Part shown: positions 1 through 7,692 of the stretch, piece by piece
Position numbering within the stretch: position 1 is the stretch's first letter
Layout of the letters: every line of letters starts with the position of its first letter
Source of the DNA: an uncultured Nitrospinaceae bacterium
Lineage (GTDB): Bacteria; Nitrospinota; Nitrospinia; Nitrospinales; VA-1
Reading direction: 5' to 3'
Assembly (NCBI GenBank): GCA_938073925.1
Contig: CALJGH010000188.1
Location: forward strand, 1 to 11,571
Length of the DNA: 11,571 nt
The notes under the pieces: model-generated
Told to the model about the DNA's origin: nothing
The model's database searches: none
What the model saw: only the letters and a program-made list of their open reading frames with translations
Made by a program: the position numbers and the translations under genes

Positions 1-1518
1 CGAAAAAGAAACCCCAGCGCTCCTTTTATTACCAGTTCTTTGCAACAGGAAGCATCTCGCAAATTAAACTATTCTCCAAAGAAGACGATGATGCTGGCGC
101 AAAAGTTGTATGAAGGCATCAAGCTCGAGAAAAAGGGGACAGTCGGTCTCATTACTTATATGCGTACAGACTCGGTCAGGTTGTCAGACCAAGCTCTGGA
201 AGAAGTAAGGAATTACATCCCTGAACGATATGGGAAGGAATATCTGCCTGCGAAACCAAATATGTATAAAAGTAAAAAATCAGCCCAAGAGGCGCATGAG
301 GCAATTCGTCCTACAGATGTAACCTTGGATCCAAACTTTTTAAAAGATCATCTGGAAAAAGATTTGTTTCGCCTTTATCAGTTGATCTGGTCTCGTTTTG
401 TATCTTGTCAAATGGTTCCAGCTGTTTTGGATACAACTCAGTTTGATATCAAGTCTGGTAATTACCTTTTCCGTAGCAACGGCTCGATTCTAAAGTTTGC
501 AGGCTTTATGAAAGTCTATGTGGAAAGTCAGGATGACGATAATGCTGAAAAGACTGAAACCAAAGACAGTGACCGAATTTTGCCGGCACTGAAAAAAGGT
601 GAGAATTTAAATCTTCTCGAGATATCACCGGAACAGCACTTTACTCAACCACCCGCACGATTTACTGAAGCGATGTTGGTTAAGGAACTCGAAGATAAAG
701 GTGTAGGAAGACCTAGTACTTATGCTTCTATTATTAGCGTTATTAAAGATCGGGACTATATCCAGAATGAGGAGCGAAGGTTGAAACCGGTAGAATTGGG
801 TTTCATGATCAATGATCTTTTGGTTGAAAACTTTCCCGATATTATGACCACAGCATTTACAGCTAAAATGGAAGAACAGTTGGATGAAGTTGAAGATGGA
901 AAAAAGCAATGGAGAGATGTGCTCCAAACTTTTTATACGCCATTCAAAAAAGACCTTGAAGAAGCTGAGAAAAAGATGAAAGACTTCAAAGCTGAAGTCG
1001 AAGAAACGGATGAGGTTTGTGAAAAATGCGATAAACCGATGATCATAAAATGGGGCCGCTTTGGTAAATTTTTAGCTTGTTCGGCGTACCCGGATTGCAA
1101 AAATGCAAAAGATATTAAGAAACCCGGTACCGAGGGCGAACCGGAAGCTTCAGACGAAGTTGAAGGCGATTGCGATAAGTGTAAATCTCCTTTGATAATT
1201 AAGCGAGGACGATTCGGAAAATTTATTGCTTGCTCTACTTATCCCGACTGTAAGTTTACCAAGCCTATTGGATTGGGAATTAAATGTCCGGAAGACGGTT
1301 GCAAAGGTGAAATCGCACCACGACGATCAAAAAAAGGTCGGACATTTTATGGCTGTACCAAGTATCCTGATTGCACATTCACATCTTGGGATAAACCGAA
1401 GGCTGAAGCTTGCCCTGAATGTAAACACCCCTTCATGGTTGAAAAGTGGAAAAAGAACGAGGAGCCCTCAACTCTTTGTCCCGAGTGCGGTTTTAAAAAA
1501 ACCAACGCAGCAGCCTGA
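1..1518 (+). CDS. topA: DNA topoisomerase I, 3' part (5' end outside the window)
   Basis: Type IA topoisomerase, which relaxes negatively supercoiled DNA by cutting and rejoining one strand. The reading frame is open from base 1 (about 505 residues visible). It opens inside the conserved segment PFITSSLQQEASRKL, so the gene starts upstream; the TTG at 40 is internal. The active-site tyrosine lies in ITYMRTDS (Tyr codon 157-159). The later core motif VGRPSTYASII is also present. The C-terminus has four tetracysteine zinc clusters, at about 1018-1098, 1171-1251, 1285-1374 and 1411-1488. The first three end in the typical CSxYPDC or CTKYPDC form; the fourth is a shorter CPEC...CPEC. The missing N-terminal part would hold the TOPRIM domain. 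The stop is TGA at 1516-1518, and trmFO follows 10 bases later, suggesting co-transcription. Identification is secure from motifs and domain order. Confidence 0.97.
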   Translation, partial: RKRNPSAPFITSSLQQEASRKLNYSPKKTMMLAQKLYEGIKLEKKGTVGLITYMRTDSVRLSDQALEEVRNYIPERYGKEYLPAKPNMYKSKKSAQEAHEAIRPTDVTLDPNFLKDHLEKDLFRLYQLIWSRFVSCQMVPAVLDTTQFDIKSGNYLFRSNGSILKFAGFMKVYVESQDDDNAEKTETKDSDRILPALKKGENLNLLEISPEQHFTQPPARFTEAMLVKELEDKGVGRPSTYASIISVIKDRDYIQNEERRLKPVELGFMINDLLVENFPDIMTTAFTAKMEEQLDEVEDGKKQWRDVLQTFYTPFKKDLEEAEKKMKDFKAEVEETDEVCEKCDKPMIIKWGRFGKFLACSAYPDCKNAKDIKKPGTEGEPEASDEVEGDCDKCKSPLIIKRGRFGKFIACSTYPDCKFTKPIGLGIKCPEDGCKGEIAPRRSKKGRTFYGCTKYPDCTFTSWDKPKAEACPECKHPFMVEKWKKNEEPSTLCPECGFKKTNAAA

Positions 1519-1528
1519 TTAAATAATC

Positions 1529-2860
1529 GTGAACGATTTTCTAACCATTATTGGTGCCGGATTGGCCGGGTCAGAAGCAGCTTGGCAGGCAGCAGAAAGA
1601 GGTGTTCCTGTTGTCTTACATGAAATGCGTTCCGTTAGACGCACTGCCGCACATAAAACCGATGGTTGCGCCGAGTTGGTTTGTAGCAATTCTTTAGGTA
1701 ACAATCTTCCTCACTCTGCCCCCTACATCCTCAAAGAAGAATTGCGAAGTTTTAACTCCATTGTAATTTCTTCAGGGGATCATAATTCTGTTCCAGCAGG
1801 TTCGGCACTTGCAGTAGACAGAGATTTGTTCTCTCAAGAGATCACTGAGAAAATTTCCAATCATCCACTGATTACTTTGAAGCGGCAAGAGATTGTTGAG
1901 ATTCCGCAGTCGGGTCCCGTCATAATTGCAACGGGTCCATTAACATCTCCAAAACTCTCCGAAGAAATTTCCCGCTTAATAGGGCAGGAATACCTGTATT
2001 TTTATGACGCTCTGTCGCCAATCGTAGATGCTAACTCCATTGACTATGATAAAGCCTTCTTTGCCTCACGCTACGGAAAGGGGGATGCGGATTATTTAAA
2101 CTGCCCCATGGATGAAAATCAGTATTATACTTTTATTAAAGAACTCAATGCCGCAGAGAAAGTTCCTATGGCCTCCTTTGAAAAGCCTGTATATTTTGAA
2201 GGTTGTATGCCTATTGAAGTTTTGGCTGAACGTGGACCTAAGACCCTGGCATTTGGGCCTCTAAAACCGGTGGGGCTTCCTGATCCTCTTACAGGGAAAA
2301 TAGCCTTTGCCGTTGTGCAGTTGCGTAAAGAAAATAAAGAAAGCTCTGCTTACAATCTAGTAGGATTTCAAACGAAATTAACTTATCCCGAACAGAAAAG
2401 AATCGTGCGAATGATTCCAGGCTTAGAGAATGCAGAGTTTTTTCGTTTGGGTGCTATACACCGCAATACCTTCATTGATACACCGAGTTTGTTGAGTAAC
2501 CAGTTGCAACTTAAATCTCGACCAGATATTTATTTTGCCGGGCAAATAACCGGAGTAGAGGGCTATGTGGAATCTGCCAGTATGGGATTGTTGGCCAGCC
2601 TGAGTGCTGTTGCAGAAATAATGGGGAAGGATTATATGCCACCGCCAAGAGATACGGCTCTGGGAGCCTTGATAAATTATTTAACCACGTCGAGTTCGAA
2701 GAATTTTCAGCCCATGAATATTAATTTTGGATTGTTCTGGGTGCAGGAGATGAAGATTCGAGATAAGAAGGAAAGAAATCAGAAAATAGCTGTCAATGCT
2801 ATGGATCAAATAAAAAAATGGCGGCAAGGATTGAAAGACTCAATCGATTCCGCAGCTTAA
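1529..2860 (+). CDS. trmFO: FAD/folate-dependent tRNA m5U54 methyltransferase TrmFO
   Basis: TrmFO (formerly Gid) makes 5-methyluridine at position 54 of the tRNA T-loop, using methylenetetrahydrofolate as carbon donor and reduced FAD. At 443 residues it has the usual family length. The N-terminal dinucleotide-binding motif is GAGLAGSEAAWQ (residues 9-20), followed by HEMRSVRRTAAHKTDG. The two family cysteines are visible: Cys52 in AELVCSNSLG and Cys226 in FEGCMPIE. The C-terminal FAD signature GQITGVEGYVESASMG is also intact. The start is GTG at 1529; an in-frame TAA at 1520-1522 leaves no plausible earlier start. No clear Shine-Dalgarno lies before it, so translation probably depends on coupling to topA, whose stop is 10 bases upstream. 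The topA-trmFO order is common in bacteria using the folate enzyme rather than SAM-dependent TrmA. Confidence 0.96.
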   Translation: MNDFLTIIGAGLAGSEAAWQAAERGVPVVLHEMRSVRRTAAHKTDGCAELVCSNSLGNNLPHSAPYILKEELRSFNSIVISSGDHNSVPAGSALAVDRDLFSQEITEKISNHPLITLKRQEIVEIPQSGPVIIATGPLTSPKLSEEISRLIGQEYLYFYDALSPIVDANSIDYDKAFFASRYGKGDADYLNCPMDENQYYTFIKELNAAEKVPMASFEKPVYFEGCMPIEVLAERGPKTLAFGPLKPVGLPDPLTGKIAFAVVQLRKENKESSAYNLVGFQTKLTYPEQKRIVRMIPGLENAEFFRLGAIHRNTFIDTPSLLSNQLQLKSRPDIYFAGQITGVEGYVESASMGLLASLSAVAEIMGKDYMPPPRDTALGALINYLTTSSSKNFQPMNINFGLFWVQEMKIRDKKERNQKIAVNAMDQIKKWRQGLKDSIDSAA

Positions 2861-3152
2861 TTTAGACGATACAAACGGCCATTACTTGTTTTAATCGGTA
2901 TCGCCTTTGAATACTTTTTAAAACCCATCCTGTTTTAAGGTGGTCATCCTATCGCTTAGAGCCTGTTCGCGAAGTTCTTATACCGGGCTTTGATTAATAA
3001 TCATTCGTTAATTTTAAATCGTATTCTTTTGAAGGCCAAAAATTAAGCTGGCTCAATCCTCCAATGCCTCAATGAGTTATTGAAAAAATGAGGCTTGGTA
3101 TGTGGAATAATCTGTTTGGGGGCAGAGAGGTAGGGTGAGGTGAGGAAAAGAA
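2861..3152. other. Convergent intergenic region between trmFO and parE with inverted repeats
   Basis: This 292-base gap separates two converging units. No supported coding sequence was found. Inverted repeats that could end transcription are: TTAAAAC/GTTTTAA at 2918-2938, with two flanking G-U pairs; AGCCTG/CGGGCT at 2960-2989; the perfect TGATTA-A-TAATCA at 2991-3003; and CCAA(T)GCCTCA with TGAGGCTTGG at 3061-3098, which has one bulged T and a 17-base loop. None has the strict GC stem plus T-run layout in either direction, so I do not call a specific terminator. The stretch 3117-3150 is purine-rich on the plus strand. Confidence 0.5.
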
Positions 3153-5042
3153 TCAAACATCGAGGTCTTGTGCAAACTCTGCTTTCTCCGTTATAAATTT
3201 ATATCGTGACTCGGCATTTTTACCCATTAATTGTGAAAATGCGTCACTGGTTTTTTCAGCATCACTAAGTTCCACTCGAATTAAGGATCGTGATTTTTTA
3301 TTCATTGTCGTTTCTCTTAAGTCCGATGCTGGCATTTCGCCTAAACCTTTAAAGCGACCAATTTCGTATTGGCTTCCATTCAACTGGTTAAGAATTTTAT
3401 CTTTTTCTTCTTCGGTTACAGCATAAAAAATTTTTTTCCCAGCATCAATCCGGTAAAGTGGTGGCTGTGCTATGAACATATGCCCTTTTTCAATTAACTC
3501 GGGCATATATCGATAGAAGAAGGTTAGTAGAAGAGTGCAAATATGTGCTCCATCTACATCCGCATCCGTCATAATAATAACTTTCCCATATCTTAGTTTA
3601 TTGTAATCAAACTTGTGTTGCATACCTGTGCCACAAGCGGAAACTAAGTTTTGTATTTCTGTGTTAGCAAGAATTTTCGCCAGGGTCGCTGTTTCGACAT
3701 TGAGAATTTTTCCTCGAATTGGAAGAATGGCCTGAGTCTTTCGGTCTCTAGCCTGCTTGCTGGATCCTCCAGCTGAATCTCCTTCACAGATAAATAGTTC
3801 AGCTTGGTCTTTATCCGTTGTGGCGCAGTCAGATAATTTTCCAGGAAGGTTTAAACGATGTGAAATATTAGTTTTCCGTTGAACCGCTTCTTTCGCCTGC
3901 CGAGAGGCAATCCGCGCTTGTGCGGATAAAATGATACGGTTGGCCAAAGTATCTCCAAGGGACTGATTTTCATTGAGAAAATGCTCTAGAGAATGTTTGA
4001 TAACAACTTCAACCTGAGATGTAATTTCAGAATTTAATCGTCCCTTTGTCTGTCCTTGAAACTCGACTTCACCTTGCAAGTAAACGTTGATGATCGCGAC
4101 CAATCCTTCACGGACATCATCACTGGTGATGGAGGATATTTCTTTAGGAAGAAGCTTCCTTCTTTCGATGTAAGCTCTCATGGCTTTTGTCGTGCCATTT
4201 CGGAAACCAATTTCATGGGTTCCACCATCGACAGTGCGGATGGAATTTGCAAATGAAAGAACCTGCGTATCTGTGCTTGGAGTCCATAGAAATGCGGTTT
4301 CCAGTTTTAATAATTTATCTTCCTTTTCAACATAGATAGGGCTTTCCATTAAAGTTGATTTTTTACCCACGATCTTTTTTATATAGTCGCGAATACCTTC
4401 CGGGTAATGGTAGATATGCTTGTTATTGTTCTCAATGAAGGTTACTTTTAATCCTTTATTTAGAAAGGCCTTTGATTCCGCCCGTTCCATAATTAACTTT
4501 GGACTGAATTGGATTTTAGGAAATATTGCGGGATCGGCTTTGAAATAAACAGTAGTTCCATAGTTTCGCGTGGGTTTTCCCTTTTCAAGTTTTGATAGAG
4601 GTTTCCCCTGAGCATAAGATTGAGTCCATTCGAATCCATCCCGCCGAGATGTGGCTTTCATGGTTTCTGAAAGGGCACATACAACTGCCATACCAACTCC
4701 ATGCAATCCCCCTGATACTTTGTAATTGCCTTGACCAAACTTGCCACCGGAATGGAGAGTTGTGAATAGTATCTCCATCGCGCTTTTTTTTGTATTTCGA
4801 TAAAGGTCTACTGGAACTCCTCGACCATTATCTGAAATTGTGACCCCCTGATCAGAGTCGAGTGTCATTTCAATACTATCGCAATAACCATTGAGTGCTT
4901 CGTCAACACTGTTATCGAGAATTTCCCAAAGTAGGTGATGCAGTCCGGTCGATGAAGTAGAGCCAATATACATTCCGGGTCTTTTACGGACGGGGTCGAG
5001 ACCTTCAAGGACTTGAATATCTTTTGAACTATAGTTAGTCAT
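3153..5042 (-). CDS. parE: DNA topoisomerase IV subunit B (ATPase subunit)
   Basis: ATPase subunit of topoisomerase IV, which decatenates daughter chromosomes with ParC. It has 629 residues, the ParE length, without the roughly 170-residue TOPRIM insertion of proteobacterial GyrB. The GHKL ATPase motifs are EILDNSVDEA (40-49), DNGRG (71-75) and GGLHGVG (111-117), with the QTK loop at 331-333. The TOPRIM motifs are EGDSAGG (420-426) and DADVDGAH (493-500), followed by PPLYRI and GRFKGLGEM. The KQARDR...ILPIRGKILN block resembles alphaproteobacterial-type ParE, and the upstream partner has a ParC tail, so ParE is preferred over GyrB. The ATG at 5040-5042 lies 5 bases after the parC stop. No Shine-Dalgarno is seen in the preceding AT-rich bases, suggesting termination-reinitiation from parC. 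Confidence 0.93.
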   Translation of the reverse strand: MTNYSSKDIQVLEGLDPVRKRPGMYIGSTSSTGLHHLLWEILDNSVDEALNGYCDSIEMTLDSDQGVTISDNGRGVPVDLYRNTKKSAMEILFTTLHSGGKFGQGNYKVSGGLHGVGMAVVCALSETMKATSRRDGFEWTQSYAQGKPLSKLEKGKPTRNYGTTVYFKADPAIFPKIQFSPKLIMERAESKAFLNKGLKVTFIENNNKHIYHYPEGIRDYIKKIVGKKSTLMESPIYVEKEDKLLKLETAFLWTPSTDTQVLSFANSIRTVDGGTHEIGFRNGTTKAMRAYIERRKLLPKEISSITSDDVREGLVAIINVYLQGEVEFQGQTKGRLNSEITSQVEVVIKHSLEHFLNENQSLGDTLANRIILSAQARIASRQAKEAVQRKTNISHRLNLPGKLSDCATTDKDQAELFICEGDSAGGSSKQARDRKTQAILPIRGKILNVETATLAKILANTEIQNLVSACGTGMQHKFDYNKLRYGKVIIMTDADVDGAHICTLLLTFFYRYMPELIEKGHMFIAQPPLYRIDAGKKIFYAVTEEEKDKILNQLNGSQYEIGRFKGLGEMPASDLRETTMNKKSRSLIRVELSDAEKTSDAFSQLMGKNAESRYKFITEKAEFAQDLDV

Positions 5043-5047
5043 TTGGA

Positions 5048-7297
5048 TTATGTGATTTTTATTATTGTGTTACGTTTTGAAATGATGACACCCTGACTGC
5101 CTCTATTGCAAAGGCGGACACTTTTGACGGTGATATCTTTGTCTTTCCCGGTATCAAAAACAAGTTTAATCTTGTCCTTGAGTTTGACAAATTTGAATCC
5201 TACCAATTGGCTCTCGCCGGGTTTCATTAAGATGACACCTTTCCCAGACCCAGTTAACTGCGTTACCTGTTCGGTAGCAATAACAACGGCCTTTCCAACT
5301 GCTGTAGCAAGAAATACATGTTTTTGGGACACGGGAGAAAATCCGATCATTCGGTCATCATTTTTCAGGCTCATGATTTTTCTTCCTGATCGTGTTGTTT
5401 CACCTAAATTGGAGATCGGGAAGCGAAAACCAAATCCATTGGAACTGACAACCATATACTCATCTACTTTATCGAAACTTAGAGAGCTTTGGCCGGATTT
5501 CTGTTTGTTATCTTCAGGGGTTCCTGGTAAACGAATCATGCCGATTACTTTTTCTCCATCTGAAAATTTGAAAAGGCTTTGTATGGGTTCGCCAAAGCCG
5601 GTTCTTGTATGTGGAAGGTTATATGCTTTAGTGATATAAACGTTACCGCGTGAAGTAAAGAAGCCGAGGAGATCCTTTGTGTTGCATTGAGTGGTCTCCA
5701 ACAGTTGATCGTTTTCCTTAAACTTTAGAGTCGATGGATCGTTAAGCGTTTTAAGTTTTCGGATCCATCCATTTTGGCTGAGAACAATATAAACATCTTC
5801 ATGCACAATGAAGTCTTCGGCATTGAATTCGACATTGTCACTGGAGCCAAACCGAGTTTTTCTTTTATCGCCGTATTTTTTGTCGATTTCTTCAAGCTCT
5901 TTGCGAACTTCGTCTGAAATCTTTTTTGGCGATTTAAGGATGGATTCGATTCTCTTTTTTTCCTTTAGTTTTTCTAGTTGCTCTTCTAGAATTTTATTCA
6001 TCTCTAAGGCTACTAAGCGATAGAGTGGAAATTCAAGAATGGCACTGGTTTGTTCGTCATCAAGTTTGAAATAATTTAGGATTTTCTCGTGCGCTTCTTT
6101 TCTAGATTTAGAAGAGCGAATTAGTTTTATAGCTTTATCAAGATCTGCAAAAACCGCAGCGAAGGCGGCAAGAATATGCAGTCGTTTTTCGAGAAGAGCG
6201 AGTTCAAATTCAAGGCGACGCGTGACAACCTGCTTGCGAAATTCCAGAAACTCCTGGCAGATATCGATTAATGATAATCGTGCAGGTTCCCCATTTGGCT
6301 TAAGACAGGTGAAATTGATTTGAAAGTTTGATTCCAAGTCCGTGTGCTTGAACAGATAGCTCATTAGCTTATTTGGATCAGCGGTATTTTTTATTTCCAG
6401 AACAACTCGAACTTTTTCATCGCTTTCATCGCGGACGTCGGTAAGGGGTGCCAGTTTTTTAGCAATAATTATCTCGGCAATTTTTTCAATCAACCTCGCT
6501 TTGTTGATCGCATATGGAATCGATTTGAGAATGATTTGTTTTTTACCGCGGGGAAGGTCTTCAATTTTCCATTCACCACGAATCTTTACTGCTCCGGAAC
6601 CTGTTTCATAAGCTTTTCGTAACTCCTCCTTGCTATTTAAGATGATGCCTTGAGTGGGGAAGTCCGGCCCTTTGATATGTTTCATCAACGAAGCGACTGT
6701 TTGTTTTGGATCGTCTATCAATGAGATCAGGGCAGAAAAAACTTCATGCAAATTATGACTGGGGAAAGAGCATGCCATTCCCACTGCAATTCCTGAGGAA
6801 CCATTGATCAATAAATTGGGTATCCTCGAAGGCAATACCACAGGTTCTTTAAGGGTGTTGTCGTAGTTGGGACGAAAGTCCACCGTGTCTTTTTTTATAT
6901 CACTTAGTAAAAAGGCGGTGATAGGCGTCAATCGACCCTCTGTGTAACGGTAAGCGGCAGGGGAATCGCCATCCATGGAGCCAAAATTTCCTTTTCCGTC
7001 CACGAGTGGATAACGCATGGAAAAGTCTTGCGCCATTCTGACCATAGATTCGTAGGTGGAAGAGTCTCCATGGGGATGGTACTTACCGAGAACTTCTCCA
7101 ATTATTTTTGCTGACTTGACATGTTTGCTCGCTGCATTCATCCCCATACTTTCCATAGCGTATAAAATACGGCGATGGATGGGTTTGAGTCCATCGCGAA
7201 CATCGGGTAGCGAGCGCGATACGATTGTGGAGAGCGCATAGGTCAGAAACCTTTTTTCGAGCTCTTCTTGTAGATCAGATGTTTTTTCTGGTCTCAT
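5048..7297 (-). CDS. parC: DNA topoisomerase IV subunit A (breakage-reunion subunit)
   Basis: Cleaves and rejoins double-stranded DNA in topoisomerase IV. It has 749 residues. The N-terminal winged-helix region carries RSLPDVRDGLKPIHRRILYAM (about 28-48). The catalytic tyrosine is Tyr118 in AAYRYTEGR. The quinolone-resistance region reads HPHGDSSTYES, with Ser79 and Glu83 at the two classic positions, which is the usual sensitive ParC pattern. A charged coiled-coil segment (roughly 375-475) precedes the C-terminal beta-pinwheel, which begins with VYIVLSQNGWIRKLK and LKFKEND. No QRRGGKG-type GyrA box is present, which argues for ParC over GyrA. The start ATG (7295-7297) is preceded by CAGGA at a 4-base spacing. 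parC is first in a two-gene operon with parE. Confidence 0.93.
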   Translation of the reverse strand: MRPEKTSDLQEELEKRFLTYALSTIVSRSLPDVRDGLKPIHRRILYAMESMGMNAASKHVKSAKIIGEVLGKYHPHGDSSTYESMVRMAQDFSMRYPLVDGKGNFGSMDGDSPAAYRYTEGRLTPITAFLLSDIKKDTVDFRPNYDNTLKEPVVLPSRIPNLLINGSSGIAVGMACSFPSHNLHEVFSALISLIDDPKQTVASLMKHIKGPDFPTQGIILNSKEELRKAYETGSGAVKIRGEWKIEDLPRGKKQIILKSIPYAINKARLIEKIAEIIIAKKLAPLTDVRDESDEKVRVVLEIKNTADPNKLMSYLFKHTDLESNFQINFTCLKPNGEPARLSLIDICQEFLEFRKQVVTRRLEFELALLEKRLHILAAFAAVFADLDKAIKLIRSSKSRKEAHEKILNYFKLDDEQTSAILEFPLYRLVALEMNKILEEQLEKLKEKKRIESILKSPKKISDEVRKELEEIDKKYGDKRKTRFGSSDNVEFNAEDFIVHEDVYIVLSQNGWIRKLKTLNDPSTLKFKENDQLLETTQCNTKDLLGFFTSRGNVYITKAYNLPHTRTGFGEPIQSLFKFSDGEKVIGMIRLPGTPEDNKQKSGQSSLSFDKVDEYMVVSSNGFGFRFPISNLGETTRSGRKIMSLKNDDRMIGFSPVSQKHVFLATAVGKAVVIATEQVTQLTGSGKGVILMKPGESQLVGFKFVKLKDKIKLVFDTGKDKDITVKSVRLCNRGSQGVIISKRNTIIKIT

Positions 7298-7498
7298 TTT
7301 TCCTGTGAATTAAAGATTATTTGTATTTGAAAGTGAAAAGTGATTTAAAAACTTGACGTTTCAAGGTGACGATCTTATTAGGTTTCAAGCATCATGAGGA
7401 GTATTTGACCTTTCGTGGCAGTAATCTGAGTAACACTAAATAAGTCAACTGTTTAACTCGAAGTATCCTGTTTTAATAATTTTACCTTAGGTTCCAGA

Positions 7499-7526
7499 AT
7501 TACAATATATTGTGTGCTAAAGTCAA
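7499..7526 (-). promoter_or_regulatory. Candidate sigma70-type promoter for parC-parE
   Basis: On the minus strand TTGACT (7526-7521) is followed after 16 bases by TGTAAT (7504-7499). Each box matches consensus at five of six positions. The predicted start is near 7492, giving a parC leader of about 195 bases. The -10 box overlaps a 12-bp palindrome. Called from sequence match only. Confidence 0.4.
7502..7513. repeat. 12-bp perfect palindrome in the divergent promoter region
   Basis: ACAATATATTGT is its own reverse complement. It overlaps the -10 box of the leftward candidate promoter and the -35 box of the rightward one. TACAATAT, at its left edge (7501-7508), recurs at 7532-7539, 31 bases away (about three helical turns). 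It could be an operator for a dimeric regulator, but AT-rich palindromes also arise by chance. Confidence 0.35.
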
Positions 7527-7537
7527 ATATATACAAT
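7510..7537 (+). promoter_or_regulatory. Candidate promoter for mrp
   Basis: TACAAT (7532-7537, five of six to the -10 consensus) lies 16 bases after a poor -35, TTGTGT (7510-7515). It points toward mrp and would give a leader of about 150 bases. It overlaps the leftward candidate promoter almost completely. The weak -35 keeps confidence low. Confidence 0.28.
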
Positions 7538-7592
7538 ATGAAGTATCGTAAAGCAAGCAAAATCAATGCTTAACTGTTTTTGCTATTTTAAA

Positions 7593-7667
7593 AGGAAACC
7601 TGCAAGAAGAGCTTTGAAATCCTTTTGATTGCAGTTCCATCCTAGAAGAGATGGACTTAATTTTAGG
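7593..7667 (+). promoter_or_regulatory. Foldable mrp leader with alternative hairpins
   Basis: Three pairings compete in the leader. GGAA(AC)CTGCAA at 7594-7605 can pair with TTGCAGTTCC at 7629-7638, leaving a 2-base bulge. TCCATC (7636-7641) can pair with GATGGA (7650-7655) across an 8-base loop. ATCCTA (7639-7644) can pair with TAGG(G)AT at 7664-7670. The first and second share bases, as do the second and third, so they cannot all form. No known riboswitch family is recognised. Confidence 0.25.
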
Positions 7668-7692
7668 GATTTCTATATTTTGAGGAGTAATT

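Larger units (their letters stand above)
7298..7692. other. Divergent control region between parC and mrp
   Basis: A 395-base AT-rich region with no supported gene. It must carry the promoters of both the parC-parE operon (leftward) and mrp (rightward). The candidate promoters and the 12-bp palindrome cluster at 7499-7537, leaving a parC leader of roughly 195 bases and an mrp leader of roughly 150 bases. A plus-strand TTGACG-17-TATTAG pair (7353-7381) is a second possible promoter toward mrp, but it would imply a leader of about 300 bases. GTTTCAAG occurs twice (7358-7365 and 7382-7389). The foldable mrp leader is listed separately. Confidence 0.6.

Noticed and set aside
2861..3152. A gene remnant such as a xerC-like recombinase, often found after trmFO.
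   Set aside because: No recombinase motif was recognised in the parts I translated, and stops looked frequent. The gap holds only inverted repeats.
5106..5639. A 177-codon open frame on the plus strand inside parC.
   Set aside because: It lies wholly within the parC coding strand complement, has no recognisable motif or ribosome site, and parC is clearly the real gene there.
3153..7297. Annotation as gyrB and gyrA.
   Set aside because: The A subunit lacks a GyrA box and has a ParC-type tail; the B subunit has ParE length and a KQARDR motif. Topoisomerase IV fits better, though I could not check for a second pair elsewhere.
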